64,000 nt of DNA from Batkoa obscura (taxonomy: Eukaryota; Entomophthoromycota; Entomophthoromycetes; Entomophthorales; Batkoaceae): contig JASVEC010000001.1 in the NCBI GenBank assembly GCA_030770535.1, positions 992,001 through 1,056,000 on the forward strand. The letters run 5' to 3'. The stretch's first letter is position 1. Every line of letters begins with the position of its first letter. Below, piece by piece: positions 21,527-32,070 of this stretch. Under the pieces are notes generated by a model, which was not told the DNA's origin, made no database searches, and worked only from the letters and a program-made list of their open reading frames with translations. Both the position numbers and the translations under genes were made by a program.

Positions 21527-22224
21527 GAATGGTATGAATTGTTCTAAAATAAATACTATGAAGTTTGAACTTGCTTTCATTTGTTTTACTTTTATAAAAA
21601 TTTAAATGTTTTTATATTTGTATATGATTTTTTTTAAGACTAATAAAGCTATCTCATTTCTAAAATTTAGCTGAAACAACTGTATTTTTTGTTATTTATT
21701 ATTTCAAATTCAATGACATAATATATCATAATTCCTCTATAAATTTATTAACACATTATATCTTATACTCTGCTTTTTTAATATTTAATACTCTACATCA
21801 GCTATTTTTAAAAATTCGAATTACAAACTGATACCAGCTACTACTCCAGCCATGGTCTTTATCACTTGATTCCTGTATATTTAACAACGGGGAAGATTAA
21901 GCTTAAAGTTCTATTTAGATTTGGCATGACTTTAACACTATTGTCTGCCCTTACAAAAAATTTGCTGGATTAATTCTAATACTAAAACTACATATCGATA
22001 TCAATATGATTTAAGTTTGTCATTTAGTTTTGTTAATTTATCAAATTAAAACACTGTTTTATTAGCTATCCTTTTTTGCATTCATTTTTACTAATAAATT
22101 AAATATCAATACTCATTTATCAACTTGAATCATTATATAAAATTGCAAAAGATTAATTAATAAGTAGTACAAAACTACTCATATAAAGCCAACTAAATAC
22201 TTTCTTAATGAAATATTCCCCTAA
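21527..22224. other. Intergenic, promoter of paralog 4
   Basis: About 700 bp of AT-rich spacer. A CTCATATAAAGCC TATA-like box lies near 22178. Nothing else recognised. Confidence 0.55.
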
Positions 22225-22653
22225 ATGTATAAATACATATCAACCATTCTTATTTTAATTTCCTCCACTATTATTTCATCTCATTCAACATTATCTGGAA
22301 CTTGCTTATTCAAACGAGCATTTACCACTTTCCCATCTGTTTTTGATATGCATGAATTTTCAAACATTCAATACAGTGATCGACCTCATTCTACCCCACC
22401 TATTTTCAATTTAAATAATAATTTTGGATGGGCTGGGACTAACACGGTTAAGACTTTCTCATCGAGTTTTAATTCATGTAGCCTCCCATCTATATTCGAT
22501 GACAGTTGTTTAAATGCTAATATGACTACTTTTCGCAAACATGAAAGTAATAAAAACAAAAAAGCAGTTACATAAATTGATAATACTCATAAGGAAAAAG
22601 TGGATAAGGAGAACAATAATAGTATTAAATTTGATGCTATTATTATTATTTAA
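22225..22653 (+). pseudogene. Diverged secreted paralog 4, probably decayed
   Basis: A distant family member. The signal peptide (MYKYISTILILISSTIISSH) and the dibasic FKR at residues 29-31 are kept at exactly the family position, but the Gly/Tyr-rich centre is lost and two new cysteines appear. The frame stops at 22573-22575 after NKNKKAVT. The same frame continues as IDNTHKEKVDKENNNSIKFD and ends IIII, plainly matching the family's VFVDNVHKKDVN block, so the stop looks like a nonsense change in a once longer gene. A truncated 116-aa secreted product could still be made. Confidence 0.7.
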
Positions 22654-22969
22654 GTTTAGTAATTGAATCATATTTTGAAATAAAATAGGTCTTTAAAGAT
22701 TTAATGTTTAAGAATTATTATACTTAGCTTTTTATAAAGTTAAATAATTTACATAAATTCATATAATTAACTTGTTACTATCTCTATTATAACAAAATTT
22801 GCTATTTAAACTAACACAAAATAAAAAACTACTCATAAACCGTTGAAACAAAACACAATTAAAAATTTAAAACTATCATTATTATTTCATTATATAAAAG
22901 TATAAAAACCTTCTCAAAGCACTCTTAATAGTTTTCAAAATAAATAACGAAAAACCCATAAATTAATTT
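22654..22969. other. Intergenic, nothing recognised
   Basis: Short AT-rich spacer between the convergent paralog 4 and PSF2. Confidence 0.6.
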
Positions 22970-23712
22970 CTATTGATTGTTAGTAGAGTCCATACCATGC
23001 GGAGAAGATGGGGCTTTTTGTATATGATTTAATAACTGAAAGCCTTTTTTAAATACCGGTTTAATTAGATTAACTTCAAACCTAGTCAAGTTATCCATTT
23101 GCAAATGCGAATCATTGATAGCTTCAATACCCTTTCTAATTTTACTTTGTCTTTGTTCTTGTATTTCTTTTAACAAATTTCGAATGATATTACTTTCTTT
23201 GATATCGTCAGAAGCTCTGAAAATAAAATGATAAAATTTGAACTAAAAAAATACTAATATTTGACTTACTTATCCAATAACATCTTTGATATTTCCATAA
23301 AATTCTCATTCATTTTACTAAATGTAGGCTCTTCTCTTTCTTCAGCTAGCCTCTTTTTTAAACTTTCTAAATGTAAAAGTTTATCCTTATTCCTCTTTTA
23401 ATAATAAAATATTAACCCTTACCAACCGATAGCCATTCTGGGGGTACAATCGAGCACTTATTCTTACTTTTTAAAACCAAAGCTAATCCTAATGGTACCT
23501 TACTCCTAAAAGGTGGTTTAAATGGGCCTATAGCGCCCTTATTAAATTTAACTTAAAACTCGATTTAATCCTATTATAAATCACCAACTTACCGAAGATA
23601 ATTGTAGTCGATCCATTTTAAATTTTGGTCTTATTTCTATCATCTTTATCTCACTCAAGTATTCCAATTCATCGAATTCTAACTCTCCTCGTTGTCGTTT
23701 TTGTAATGCCAT
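22970..23712 (-). CDS. PSF2: DNA replication complex GINS protein PSF2
   Basis: Subunit of the GINS complex, which with Cdc45 and MCM forms the replicative helicase. Four exons, about 23593-23712, 23423-23537, 23271-23366 and 22970-23216; about 192 aa, as in other Psf2 proteins. Family signatures are [20 protein letters not shown] in exon 1, [20 protein letters not shown] and [11 protein letters not shown] in exon 2, [20 protein letters not shown] across exons 3-4 and [13 protein letters not shown] in exon 4. The exon 2/3 acceptor at 23367 was chosen because it gives [12 protein letters not shown] in frame; an earlier AG would create stops. One base at the exon 3 boundary is uncertain in my reading. 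The C-terminus extends about 20 residues past the family core. Confidence 0.9.
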
Positions 23713-24062
23713 TTCATAAAAATTGAATTTTCGTTTTTTTTTTTCAAAAAATTGAATTGTCTTTAATATCAGTCGCGTTCACCAATAAACAGTTAGCAAG
23801 TAAATTAGCAAATAATAATTGTATATTTTTGATTTAACTGGAAAGAATTTCATTCTAACATTCTAATCCAATAAAATTACCCCTTTATTAAATTTAGGTT
23901 CTTTGCCTAATAGTGTAATTTTTTAAAATATCATAAAAGTATACACAGCAAACAAAAAAGCGAACAAGATATAGAATATGATCAAAAAGCAATGAAATTA
24001 AAGGCTGAACAAACAAGAAATAACGATTCAATTAACGTCATTTATTAATGTAAAATTTCTTA
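23713..24062. other. Intergenic, nothing recognised
   Basis: Spacer between the Rieske gene and PSF2, presumably the PSF2 promoter. No repeat seen. Confidence 0.6.
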
Positions 24063-24596
24063 TCAAACAAAAACAAACAGTTCATCTCCCTCAACAACAT
24101 TTCCGAATATTTTCAACTTATGAGGGGTTCTATCACATTGTCCGTTATCCAGACTGAAGCACCTAATTAATTATTAATACTTAAAGATTCAATTAATAGA
24201 TTCAGAATACCAAAAATGGGCAGGGCATTTAATCTAGAAATCATAGAATATCAAAAATAGAGGTTTTTAGTTATCATAGGAATCTTACTGCAGTACCAAA
24301 CTTGACTCCAAATTCTTCAATATCAATAAGTTTGCTTTTATATAAAGGATACCCTTGATGGGGACAGAACTAAATATTACATTTTAATTTTTATTGATTT
24401 GTTTATTTGAGGAGTAAAATAATAATTTTCTATCACTTACCGCTTCCATTACTTTATAATTATCATCTTGTTTAACTATTAATAACTTTAAAGTTCTATT
24501 ATCTAATTGTAATTCTGCTTTTTTATAAATTAACTTATTACTATTTTGTTGAAAATTTTCAATTGTTGTTAAATAGTGTTTGGTCAATTCACTCAT
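24063..24596 (-). CDS. Small Rieske [2Fe-2S] domain protein
   Basis: 119-aa protein encoded by four exons: 24441-24596, 24289-24369, 24211-24233 and 24063-24162 (introns 71, 55 and 48 nt). The two Rieske ligand boxes are FCPHQGYPLYKS (C54, H56), at the start of exon 2, and IKCPAHFWCFSLDNGQC (C82, H85), reassembled across the 23-nt third exon. The tail PHKLKIFGNVVEGDELFVFV matches the end of Rieske ferredoxin-like domains. The gap between boxes (25 residues) is longer than the usual 15-17. No oxygenase catalytic domain follows, so it is a stand-alone ferredoxin-like protein of the RFESD type; its redox partner is unknown. No organelle targeting signal is obvious. Confidence 0.82.
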
Positions 24597-24695
24597 TATT
24601 TTTTTAAGTAAAAAATAAATTTTTAATTTGTGTTGTCATTCTTTTAATTTTTAATTTCTAAATTCTATTTCCTTTTTAAAATCTTTAATTTAATT

Positions 24696-24950
24696 ATGAC
24701 AAAAAAATTAGCAAAAAATGATCAAGTTTCTATAAAAGAAATCCCAACTTTAATTAAATAAAAAACAGGTGCTAATAAGAGGATAGAAGTTATAAAGGAA
24801 GAAATAGAGAGTCAAAAATAAATATTGGGGATAAGATAAATAAATACACATATTAAAGAATTAAAAAAAGAACACTTAAATAAGGTTTAAATAAGGTTTA
24901 AAAAAGGTTGATACTTTTTCAACGTACTACACATCATCTATAAAGAATTG
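24696..24950 (+). pseudogene. Possible remnant of a small lysine-rich protein
   Basis: Starts MTKKLAKNDQVSIKEIPTLI, meets a TAA, and continues in the same frame as TGANKRIEVIKEEIESQK and INTHIKELKKEHLNK, broken by further stops. The steady charged, helix-like composition in one frame suggests a decayed gene rather than noise, but no family is recognised. Confidence 0.25.
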
Positions 24951-24968
24951 GAATCACTTAAATCAAGC

Positions 24969-26258
24969 CTATGGTTTAGTTTCAGATACATTATTACTTA
25001 AGTTATTATTTGACATTAAATTCCAAATAGGTGGCAAAGAAAACTTTTGAGAACGTCGATGATGAGATCTTAAAGTAACGTTAGATAAGATAGATTTTGA
25101 TAATTGAGTTTCATTCCCAACATTATTATTTGCTTCGTTAGTACTATTGTTTTCGGTATTATTATTATTACTTTCTCTCCTCCTCCTAGAGTTTAATAAA
25201 CTTGAATGTAAATCTAACCAAGCATGACTAATAGTATCACCACCTTTACCAAACACAGAGGATACTTTATTTAGTAATTGACGTTGTACTTTACCCTCTG
25301 TTTTAATTTGATTGGGGGTACCTTGTGCTGTTGAAGAACTAAACTCGGAATCTGGACTACTATCTTTTAAAGTAGAACTAGGTGATGGACATTTAGTACT
25401 ATTTTTACTACTTTTATCCTCTTTTAAACTAGCCATGGAATGACGTAAAGATAAACTTGGATTAACTACTGTTTTTGAAGAACCCATTGAACTATTTGAT
25501 AAACTAGATCTTAAAGATGGAGTTGATCTTCTACTTGATACCACGGATTTGGGGATCTGTTTGATTGACTTTTGTAAGCCAATCTCTTGTTGAGGAAGAT
25601 TATTACTGAAATTATAAAGTAATTTGATACCGTTTTCTGGGAATACTTCCACCCATAAAACTTTACGTAAATGATTTCGATTTGGGGTTTGAGATAAAGA
25701 ACGGGTTAATTTACCATCCATAAATTCAACAAATTCACTCCAATGTTGTTTAGATACATATAATTGAAATCCTAAGAAAAATAATAATTCAACTTCCATC
25801 TTATTGATTTCTTCTACTTTAAAAAGACCTTGACTAACTTGTGCCCAACTACGATTATGATAACAATTATCATAAAGATATTTATAAGCTATAATTAAGG
25901 CGGCTAATAATAATCTATGGGGTGAGCTATTGGTGCCTTTACAAGCTGGATGTTTTTGTTTTAATCTAATCAAATAGATCAAAGCCAAAAACAAAGTAGT
26001 AATAGAAGAATTGGTTCTTCTAATAACTCTATAAATGAATTCATTTAAAGGTGGTAAACCACTCTTTTCAATTTGTTCAGGTTCACAGCCAAATAAATGA
26101 TTGACAAATCTTTCTGCTAATGCAATAGCTACTAGTCGTAATTGTTTACGATCTTCATCACTTGTTATTATTTTTTCATCTAAATGGGCTGGTATGATTA
26201 ATTCTAAAGCATTTGTGCTTGGCCTTGGGTTATTGTTATTATTTGATATTGATAACAT
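24969..26258 (-). CDS. PCL/Pho80-type cyclin
   Basis: 429-aa intronless protein with a Pho80-like cyclin box at about residues 55-185. Diagnostic stretches are LPPLNEFIYRVIRRTNSSIT, TLFLALIYLIRLKQKHP, RLLLAALIIAYKYLYDNCYH, NRSWAQVSQGLFKVEEINKM and EVELLFFLGFQLYVSKQHW. Yeast relatives (Pcl1, Pcl2, Pcl9) activate the kinase Pho85 in G1, polarity or nutrient control; S. pombe pas1 is similar (family knowledge). The C-terminal half is Ser/Asn-rich, low in complexity and probably disordered, with many Ser-Pro or Thr-Pro-type sites and a poly-Asn tract. The start codon lies directly against a TATAT pentamer repeat in the leader. Which PCL subtype it is cannot be said from sequence. Confidence 0.85.
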   Translation of the reverse strand: MLSISNNNNNPRPSTNALELIIPAHLDEKIITSDEDRKQLRLVAIALAERFVNHLFGCEPEQIEKSGLPPLNEFIYRVIRRTNSSITTLFLALIYLIRLKQKHPACKGTNSSPHRLLLAALIIAYKYLYDNCYHNRSWAQVSQGLFKVEEINKMEVELLFFLGFQLYVSKQHWSEFVEFMDGKLTRSLSQTPNRNHLRKVLWVEVFPENGIKLLYNFSNNLPQQEIGLQKSIKQIPKSVVSSRRSTPSLRSSLSNSSMGSSKTVVNPSLSLRHSMASLKEDKSSKNSTKCPSPSSTLKDSSPDSEFSSSTAQGTPNQIKTEGKVQRQLLNKVSSVFGKGGDTISHAWLDLHSSLLNSRRRRESNNNNTENNSTNEANNNVGNETQLSKSILSNVTLRSHHRRSQKFSLPPIWNLMSNNNLSNNVSETKP

Positions 26259-26261
26259 TCT

Positions 26262-26309
26262 TTATTATATTATATTATATTATATTATATTGTATTATAT
26301 TATATTATT
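26262..26309. repeat. (TATAT)n pentanucleotide repeat at the cyclin leader
   Basis: About nine copies of a TATAT/ATTAT pentamer begin only a few bases upstream of the cyclin start codon, so they lie in its 5' UTR or core promoter. Confidence 0.9.
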
Positions 26310-29111
26310 AAAAATACAAATTGTTGTAAATAATAAAAAGAGAAATGATAGATTTGAAAATCAATTTGATGATTGTATTATATATAAAGCTTATATTCGA
26401 TTTAAGGGGTCAAAATACTAATTTTAAATCAGAGTCATAAAACTAAAACTGGGGAAATAAGAATATACTGATAAAATAATGAGTAAAATTTAATTGAATA
26501 TACTCTACTATCTAATCAAGTTTATATGACTAAAAAAATACGATCAAAGTTTAAAAAAAGAATAAAAAAATTTATTTTTCTATATTCACTTTTTTTATAC
26601 TTAAATAAATATCTAACTTTTAGGTTAAAAGTTACTAATTTTTGGTCGATTTCAAACTCTCATTCTTGAAATTGAAACTTGAAATTTATATCCAAATCAT
26701 CTAATTTGTATAATTTTATGCCTTTTGAAACTGACTTTTGATACTCAAATGCCTTAATCAGCTCTTGAAACTATGTAGCCATTTATCTATTTTTAGTAAA
26801 TCTTATCAATTATAGCCAATCAAACCTTCAAAAGATACTTTTAGTTGATCTAAAAGTATCTGATTTCATTGGCTTAAAAGTATTTTTATTAACTAAAATT
26901 TATGCACTTTAAACTCAAAGTTACTTCAAATTTTCAATAACAAATAAAAGAGATCAATTAAGGTTAACTCTTTGATCTAATTGATAAAAATCAACTCATT
27001 GAAAGATCTACCACTTATCAAGCTGCCTCAGTTTAAATTCGAGTTCAAATTCTCTTGCAATTTAATTACTATTTAATATATCTTAATCGCTTTTGTTCAA
27101 AAATCTACTTTCTTTTTTTAGTGATTTGTAACCACTAGCTTATCCGTTTTTTGCCCGCTTTTTAATGGCTCATCTAAATTCAAATTAAATTTTAAAGATT
27201 TTCTTTTGACAACAACCATTACGACATGACTTGACTTGAAAAAAGGCTTATTAATTAAGATTAAAATTGGAACACTGGATCATCTTTTCTCCATAGTTTT
27301 TTGGCCGAATCCCTGAATTAGCACTAATTTTTGCAATACTTTATTGTTTGTTTTAACTAGTTTTAATTCATTAGCATAACAAATTGGACTTTGTTTCATT
27401 ATCATATCGCTATTCTTGACTAATCAAAAATTACATCATCCTTACCCTGAATTGAAGTCTGGGTAAATATAATCTTAACTAAAACTTCATAATGACTGTA
27501 CTCTTTTTGATAGCTCATTATTTATTGATTTATTATTTTAAGCAATTTATGATGTATTATGACTTAATTAACTGTTTATTTGAGAGTAAATATTTAGCTA
27601 AAATTAATTTAAACTTAAGAATTAGGCTTTAAAAAATGGTTTTAACTAATTGTTTAATTTTAAAAATTATCGTTAAGTCATAGTTTATTTGAATTAGTTA
27701 TAATATTAGTTGTTAACTAACTATTGTTATATTCTAAATGTAAATTGGGCATTTCAATTTTGTTTTTAGTGAATCTAATTTATAAAATTTTTGATTTTTA
27801 TAACTAGAAAATATAAAATTAAAAATGCCCAATCCACACTTAAAATATAGATAGTAGTGTTATATGAATTTCATTCTGTTTTTATTATTTCGTACCGGTT
27901 TTAACCTAGTTTTAAAACCCATTTTAATAGTTTTATCTACTGTTATTTTGTTTAAAATCCATTTTTAATGTTTGAATTAACTAATATATTAAATATCTAA
28001 AAATAAAGCTTTATTTTTAAGGACTTAATATACTATTACTATTGAACATTTTGAAAATTCGAAATCTAATATTCTTTCTATTATAAATACTTACAAAATT
28101 ATTCTAACTTAAAAAAAGAATTTGGATCAAATATAAATCCAATGTGATTTATTAAAAAGATAAATGAAATCAAATAGTTTATTTTTTTAACTTCACTTAC
28201 TAAAATGAAAATCTTAACCCCTCTTACAATATTCTAGTTCAAGTCTTAGGCTTGGGATTGAACTCTGTTTTGAAGGGCAAAAGATTCAATAGCTAAAAAA
28301 AGTAATTTTCCAATCATAATATTCAAATGTTGCACTTTAGTTCAAGTTATGGATTTAAAAATAAAAGTTTAAGTTTAAATAGGAGGTTGAATCTTCGGTT
28401 GATATATATTCGAGTATTTTTTTTAATTGTCTCGGGATAATATTAGCGCTAGATTATTTCATGATAACTTGGAAGACAAATAATATGATTAATTACATTT
28501 GATATGAAATTTAATCGTGACTGCTTTTTACTTTGAATTTTAAAGATTAATTAAAATAATATTGGAAACTTCTCATTTTGTATTAACTTAATATAAGAAT
28601 ATTAAGTAAAAACATTATTTATAGATAATTAAGTTTATAAACACGTTATTTTTTAACATGGACAATAGTAAATTTAATTAAATCTTATATTACAAATAGT
28701 TGAAAAGCTTATCTTGATTTTAAACTTGATTTTTCAGTTAGAATTCAATTCTGTTTACAAAATTTGTATGATAATGTCCAAATCATGAAAAGCAGCGATG
28801 GAGCCACTTGCAATTAGATCTTTTATTGCTTTTAATTTCTAGTTATTTTTTTTTAGTATGAATTTGAAAGTTACAGCTTTTTAATATTTTTCAAATTCAT
28901 ATAGAAACATTAATTACAAATTAAAAACAAAGAATGATATGTTATTATAAGTGGTTTTAATTTTCGAATTTATCAACCAATTTCAATTTTTGCATTCAAA
29001 TAAAATCAGGAAATAAAGGAGCTCTAGGTTAAATAAACAGATATTTCATTTTAAAAAGAAAAATCTATTAAATTGTAAATATATTTATTCTTATACTAAA
29101 CCTCCATAAAG
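26310..29111. other. Long intergenic region with one foldback element
   Basis: About 2.8 kb without a supportable gene, between the cyclin (-) and secreted paralog 5 (-). It contains a short inverted-repeat element at about 27725-27858. No member of the 105-bp MITE family occurs here. It may hold long upstream control sequence for the cyclin. Confidence 0.5.
27725..27858. mobile_element. Short foldback (MITE-like) element
   Basis: Imperfect terminal inverted repeats of about 35 bp: the left arm includes AAATTGGGCATTTCAATTTT, the right arm AAAATTAAAAATGCCCAATC followed by the complement of the rest. The loop is about 60 bp. Unrelated to the 105-bp family. Confidence 0.6.
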
Positions 29112-29576
29112 TTAAATAATAGCAACATTGTTGTGTTTATTAACATTAACATTACTCTTATTGATATCTTTCTTATGAACATTATCAACAAATACAGCTG
29201 CTTTTTTATTACTATCAAACTGATGAGCATTGAAATTATTAGCATTAACATTGAAATGATCCTTATTAATAACAGTTGGAAAACCGAAGGAGTTAAAATT
29301 ATTAAATCTCCCATACCCATTATTATAGCCTAAACCAGGAGAGTAAGAGTTGAAACTACGTCTAAATAAATTTGTATTAGTAGAAAATGAATTATCTAAA
29401 ACATCTGGGAAACTTAAGGTATTTAAAGTATTTAAACCATTATTACTATCATATTTATATTCAGTAGAATAAAAATTAAAATAACGTTTAGATAATTGTT
29501 GTTCATTAGAGGTTGGTATGGAAATGATAGTAGAAATTAAAGATAAGAAGATGATGTTTGATATGAATTTAGTCAT
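29112..29576 (-). CDS. Small secreted protein with two dibasic sites, paralog 5
   Basis: 154 aa, intronless. Signal peptide MTKFISNIIFLSLISTIISI, dibasic LSKR at 28-31, and uniquely a second site LFRR at 70-73. The segment between (YFNFYSTEYKYDSNNGLNTL, then SFPDVLDNSFSTNTN) is a diverged copy of the segment after the second site (SFNSYSPGLGYNNGYGRFNN, then GFPTVINKDHFNVNANN). This is therefore an internally duplicated precursor that could yield two related products. The C-terminus has the family block VFVDNVHKKDINKSNVNVNK and ends VAII. Opposite strand from paralogs 1-4. Confidence 0.85.
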   Translation of the reverse strand: MTKFISNIIFLSLISTIISIPTSNEQQLSKRYFNFYSTEYKYDSNNGLNTLNTLSFPDVLDNSFSTNTNLFRRSFNSYSPGLGYNNGYGRFNNFNSFGFPTVINKDHFNVNANNFNAHQFDSNKKAAVFVDNVHKKDINKSNVNVNKHNNVAII

Positions 29577-30572
29577 TTTTTTAATAACTATTTGAAGTTA
29601 TCGATTTGGGGGTTTTTATATTTACTAGTTACTAATATTACTTATCTTTGTTGATAAAATAAAAGTTAAATTGATAAATAAAGTTAATTATTAATTATAA
29701 TGAAGATAATTAATGTAGACTTAAAGTATTATTATTTACTATTATATTTATCAAATTAAATATAATTTTATTAAATTATTATCTAATAAATATTAAGTGT
29801 TATTATAAAATTCAATAATTAATCTAGTTTATCACTAAATACTTTGAGTCATAACATATTAAATTAATACTATTTATTATTGGAAGATTGAGAAAGTTCT
29901 AAAGATTTAATAAAAAACAAAATTGATAATATAGGGTTATTTATATTTTAAATACTTTTTTTAATAGTAATAAATAGATTCTTTATACTTTTGAACAATT
30001 TCTTTATATTTTTGAATAATGTGAATATAATTTTAAATAGTTATGTAAAATCGGATAAATAAATCCATTAGTCATTATTTTCTGAATGCTGCTTTATATT
30101 CAAAAATCTAATAAAGTTTGAAAACTTTTGAATTTTTATTAGTTTTTATTGAAATAAATTTTATTTATAAATCCTTTTTTGATATATAATAGTTTTTAAA
30201 TGTACTAGGTAAGATGATAAGACTGTTATAATTCTTTTAAGATAAAGCTAACTAGCAAGTCTTTATTATAAAATATTAGTCTTTCCCCTACTTTGCTATT
30301 AAAACGAAATATCTTTTATAGTAAATTTAAAAAATTTCAATCTAAATGCATGACGTGAAATATCAAAAGCATGATAAGATTTTAGTATTCTAAATTTATA
30401 AACTTAAAATAAGATAAAAATGAAGGTGTTTTTTTTGGTTTCATTATTTCCCATTTTTTAAGTGCTGTTTAAGCGGAAAAATTGGTAGTAAAATTCTTAA
30501 ACAAGAAAATACATCCCCAAATAAAAAGGCTATTAATTTCTAAATCCTTTGTTTTAATAGATATGAACTATA
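29577..30572. other. Intergenic with one MITE
   Basis: AT-rich spacer between secreted paralogs 5 and 6, including the paralog-5 promoter and a MITE at 30419-30522 beyond the 3' end of paralog 6. Confidence 0.55.
30419..30522 (+). mobile_element. 105-bp MITE
   Basis: GAAGGTGTTTTTTTTGGTTT at the left, TTAAGTGCTGTTTAAGCGGA in the centre and TACATCCCCAAATA at the right end. Confidence 0.88.
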
Positions 30573-30920
30573 TTAAATAATAGCAACGTTATCATGCTTA
30601 TTAATATTGATGTGGTTCTTATTGATATCCTTCTTATGAACGTTGTCAACGAATACAGCGGCTTTTTTATTATGATCAAATTCATTTAAATTAAAGTTAT
30701 CAGCCTTGGTACGGAATTGATTATTATTAATTACAGCTGGGAAACCAGAGGAGCCAAAGTTATTGAATCCACCATATCCACCATTAAACCCACCAAGTCC
30801 ATAGCCAGGATAGAAATTGTTAAAAGTGCGTCTGGTTAAGTAACTATCACTAGAAGTTGGAAGAGATGAGATAGTACAAGTGAAAGCTAAGACAATGGCG
30901 TTTAATAAGAATTGATTCAT
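30573..30920 (-). CDS. Small secreted protein, paralog 6
   Basis: 115 aa, intronless. Signal peptide MNQFLLNAIVLAFTCTISSL, dibasic LTRR at 28-31, then TFNNFYPGYGLGGFNGGYGG, GFPAVINNNQFRTKADNFNL and VFVDNVHKKDINKNHININK; ends VAII. From about residue 90 back through the start codon and some 330 bp of upstream DNA it is almost identical to paralog 7, but the last 25 residues differ. A recent duplication or conversion therefore stopped inside the coding region. Function unknown. Confidence 0.87.
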   Translation of the reverse strand: MNQFLLNAIVLAFTCTISSLPTSSDSYLTRRTFNNFYPGYGLGGFNGGYGGFNNFGSSGFPAVINNNQFRTKADNFNLNEFDHNKKAAVFVDNVHKKDINKNHININKHDNVAII

Positions 30921-31257
30921 TTTTTGATAACTATTTTAAAGATTTATTCTGGTGCTTATATACTTATCTATCTTTCTTTCTTTTATCATATATAATATGG
31001 AGATGTTTTTTTGGTTTCATTATTTTTTCCATTTTTTAAACGCTATTTGAGTGAAAAGATTGTTAGTAAAGTTTTTAAACACAAAAATACATCCTCATAT
31101 TATTTTTACTTGATTTAACGTTAATTTATCATTATTTGTCTATACTAAATAAAACTATACTTAGTTAAAATAATACCACATTTATCTGACTAGTCATTGT
31201 TAATTGACAATATTTTATAATCTATGCTTTATTAATTGAATTTATAAGATACATTAA
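30655..31257. repeat. Near-identical segmental duplicate, copy A
   Basis: About 600 bp covering most of paralog 6, its promoter and a MITE matches 37182-37784 with only about two to four differences visible by eye. Confidence 0.85.
30996..31100 (+). mobile_element. 105-bp MITE in duplicated block A
   Basis: TATGGAGATGTTTTTTTGGT at the left, TTAAACGCTATTTGAGTGAA centre, right end ATACATCCTCATAT. The same insertion is present at 37524-37629, so it predates the duplication. Confidence 0.92.
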
Positions 31258-31327
31258 AAGTAAACGATAAGATTTAATAGCTTATCATTATCAAAATATG
31301 GCCTATTTTATTTAACAAAACAAAGTT

Positions 31328-31435
31328 TATATGGGGATGCATTTTTTTGTTTAAGAATTTTACTAACAGTCTTTTCACTCAAATAGCGTTTAAAAAATGG
31401 AAAAAGTAATGAAACCAAAAAAACATCCCCATATA
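31328..31435 (-). mobile_element. 105-bp MITE, full length
   Basis: Clean ends TATATGGGGATGC and ACATCCCCATATA, apparently flanked by TA-rich target sequence. It has no counterpart in block B, so it inserted after the duplication or was lost there. Confidence 0.92.
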
Positions 31436-31769
31436 GAAATAATCTATTAAGCCAAACTTTTTATTTTATAAATGCGTACAAAAAAAATATTGCTATTAAT
31501 TACTATTTTATACTTTTATTTAAATTTGCTTTTGATCCTAAGAAGAGCAAAAAATAAATATTATCAATTAACAAGGCCAAATGACATGTAAGAATTAAAA
31601 CATAAATCTTGGTATAGTTAATTATAATGTAATCAAAAGCCAATTTCTTTAATAAATACTGTAAGATGAGATACGATCCGTTTAATCTTTAGGTTTTATT
31701 ATATTTCGAAATCAGTATCCAAGTCAACTTTTATCTAATATCTATTATGTACCCTATCTCTAACGCAAA

Positions 31770-32070
31770 ATCAGTGATTATGGTATGGACAACTCTTATG
31801 CTCCTCAAGCAGAATGTTATGATTCCGATGATAATTCCGATGATGATAGCTATAAGCAAGCGTGGAATGAAGAGTATTATAAAACAAAAGATTATTATGA
31901 ATGTACTATGATATATGCTTAAGATGGGTATGAAGATCTTAATAATTCTTTTTTTGAACTTTCTATATTGTTTTATAACGACTATAATGAACTTAAGGGG
32001 TATAGTGAAAATAGCTCAATTCAAGAATAGATGAACGAAAAAAGAATTTATGGGAAAAATGCGAGATATT
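31770..32070 (+). pseudogene. Relic of the acidic Asp/Asn/Tyr-rich gene, copy A
   Basis: Aligns with the intact gene at 51229: ISDYGMDNSYAPQAECYDSD corresponds to the start of that protein. The Met codon is ATC here, and in-frame stops interrupt the frame after MIYA and after SIQE. The C-terminal MNEKRIYGKNARY matches the intact KWMEKRARISNEM region. The same ATC is present in copy B, so the start was lost before the block duplicated. Non-functional as a protein gene. Confidence 0.65.

Larger units (their letters stand above)
30921..31769. other. Intergenic with two MITEs
   Basis: Divergent region between paralog 6 (-) and the acidic-gene relic (+), with MITEs at 30996-31100 (+) and 31328-31435 (-). 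Confidence 0.6.
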
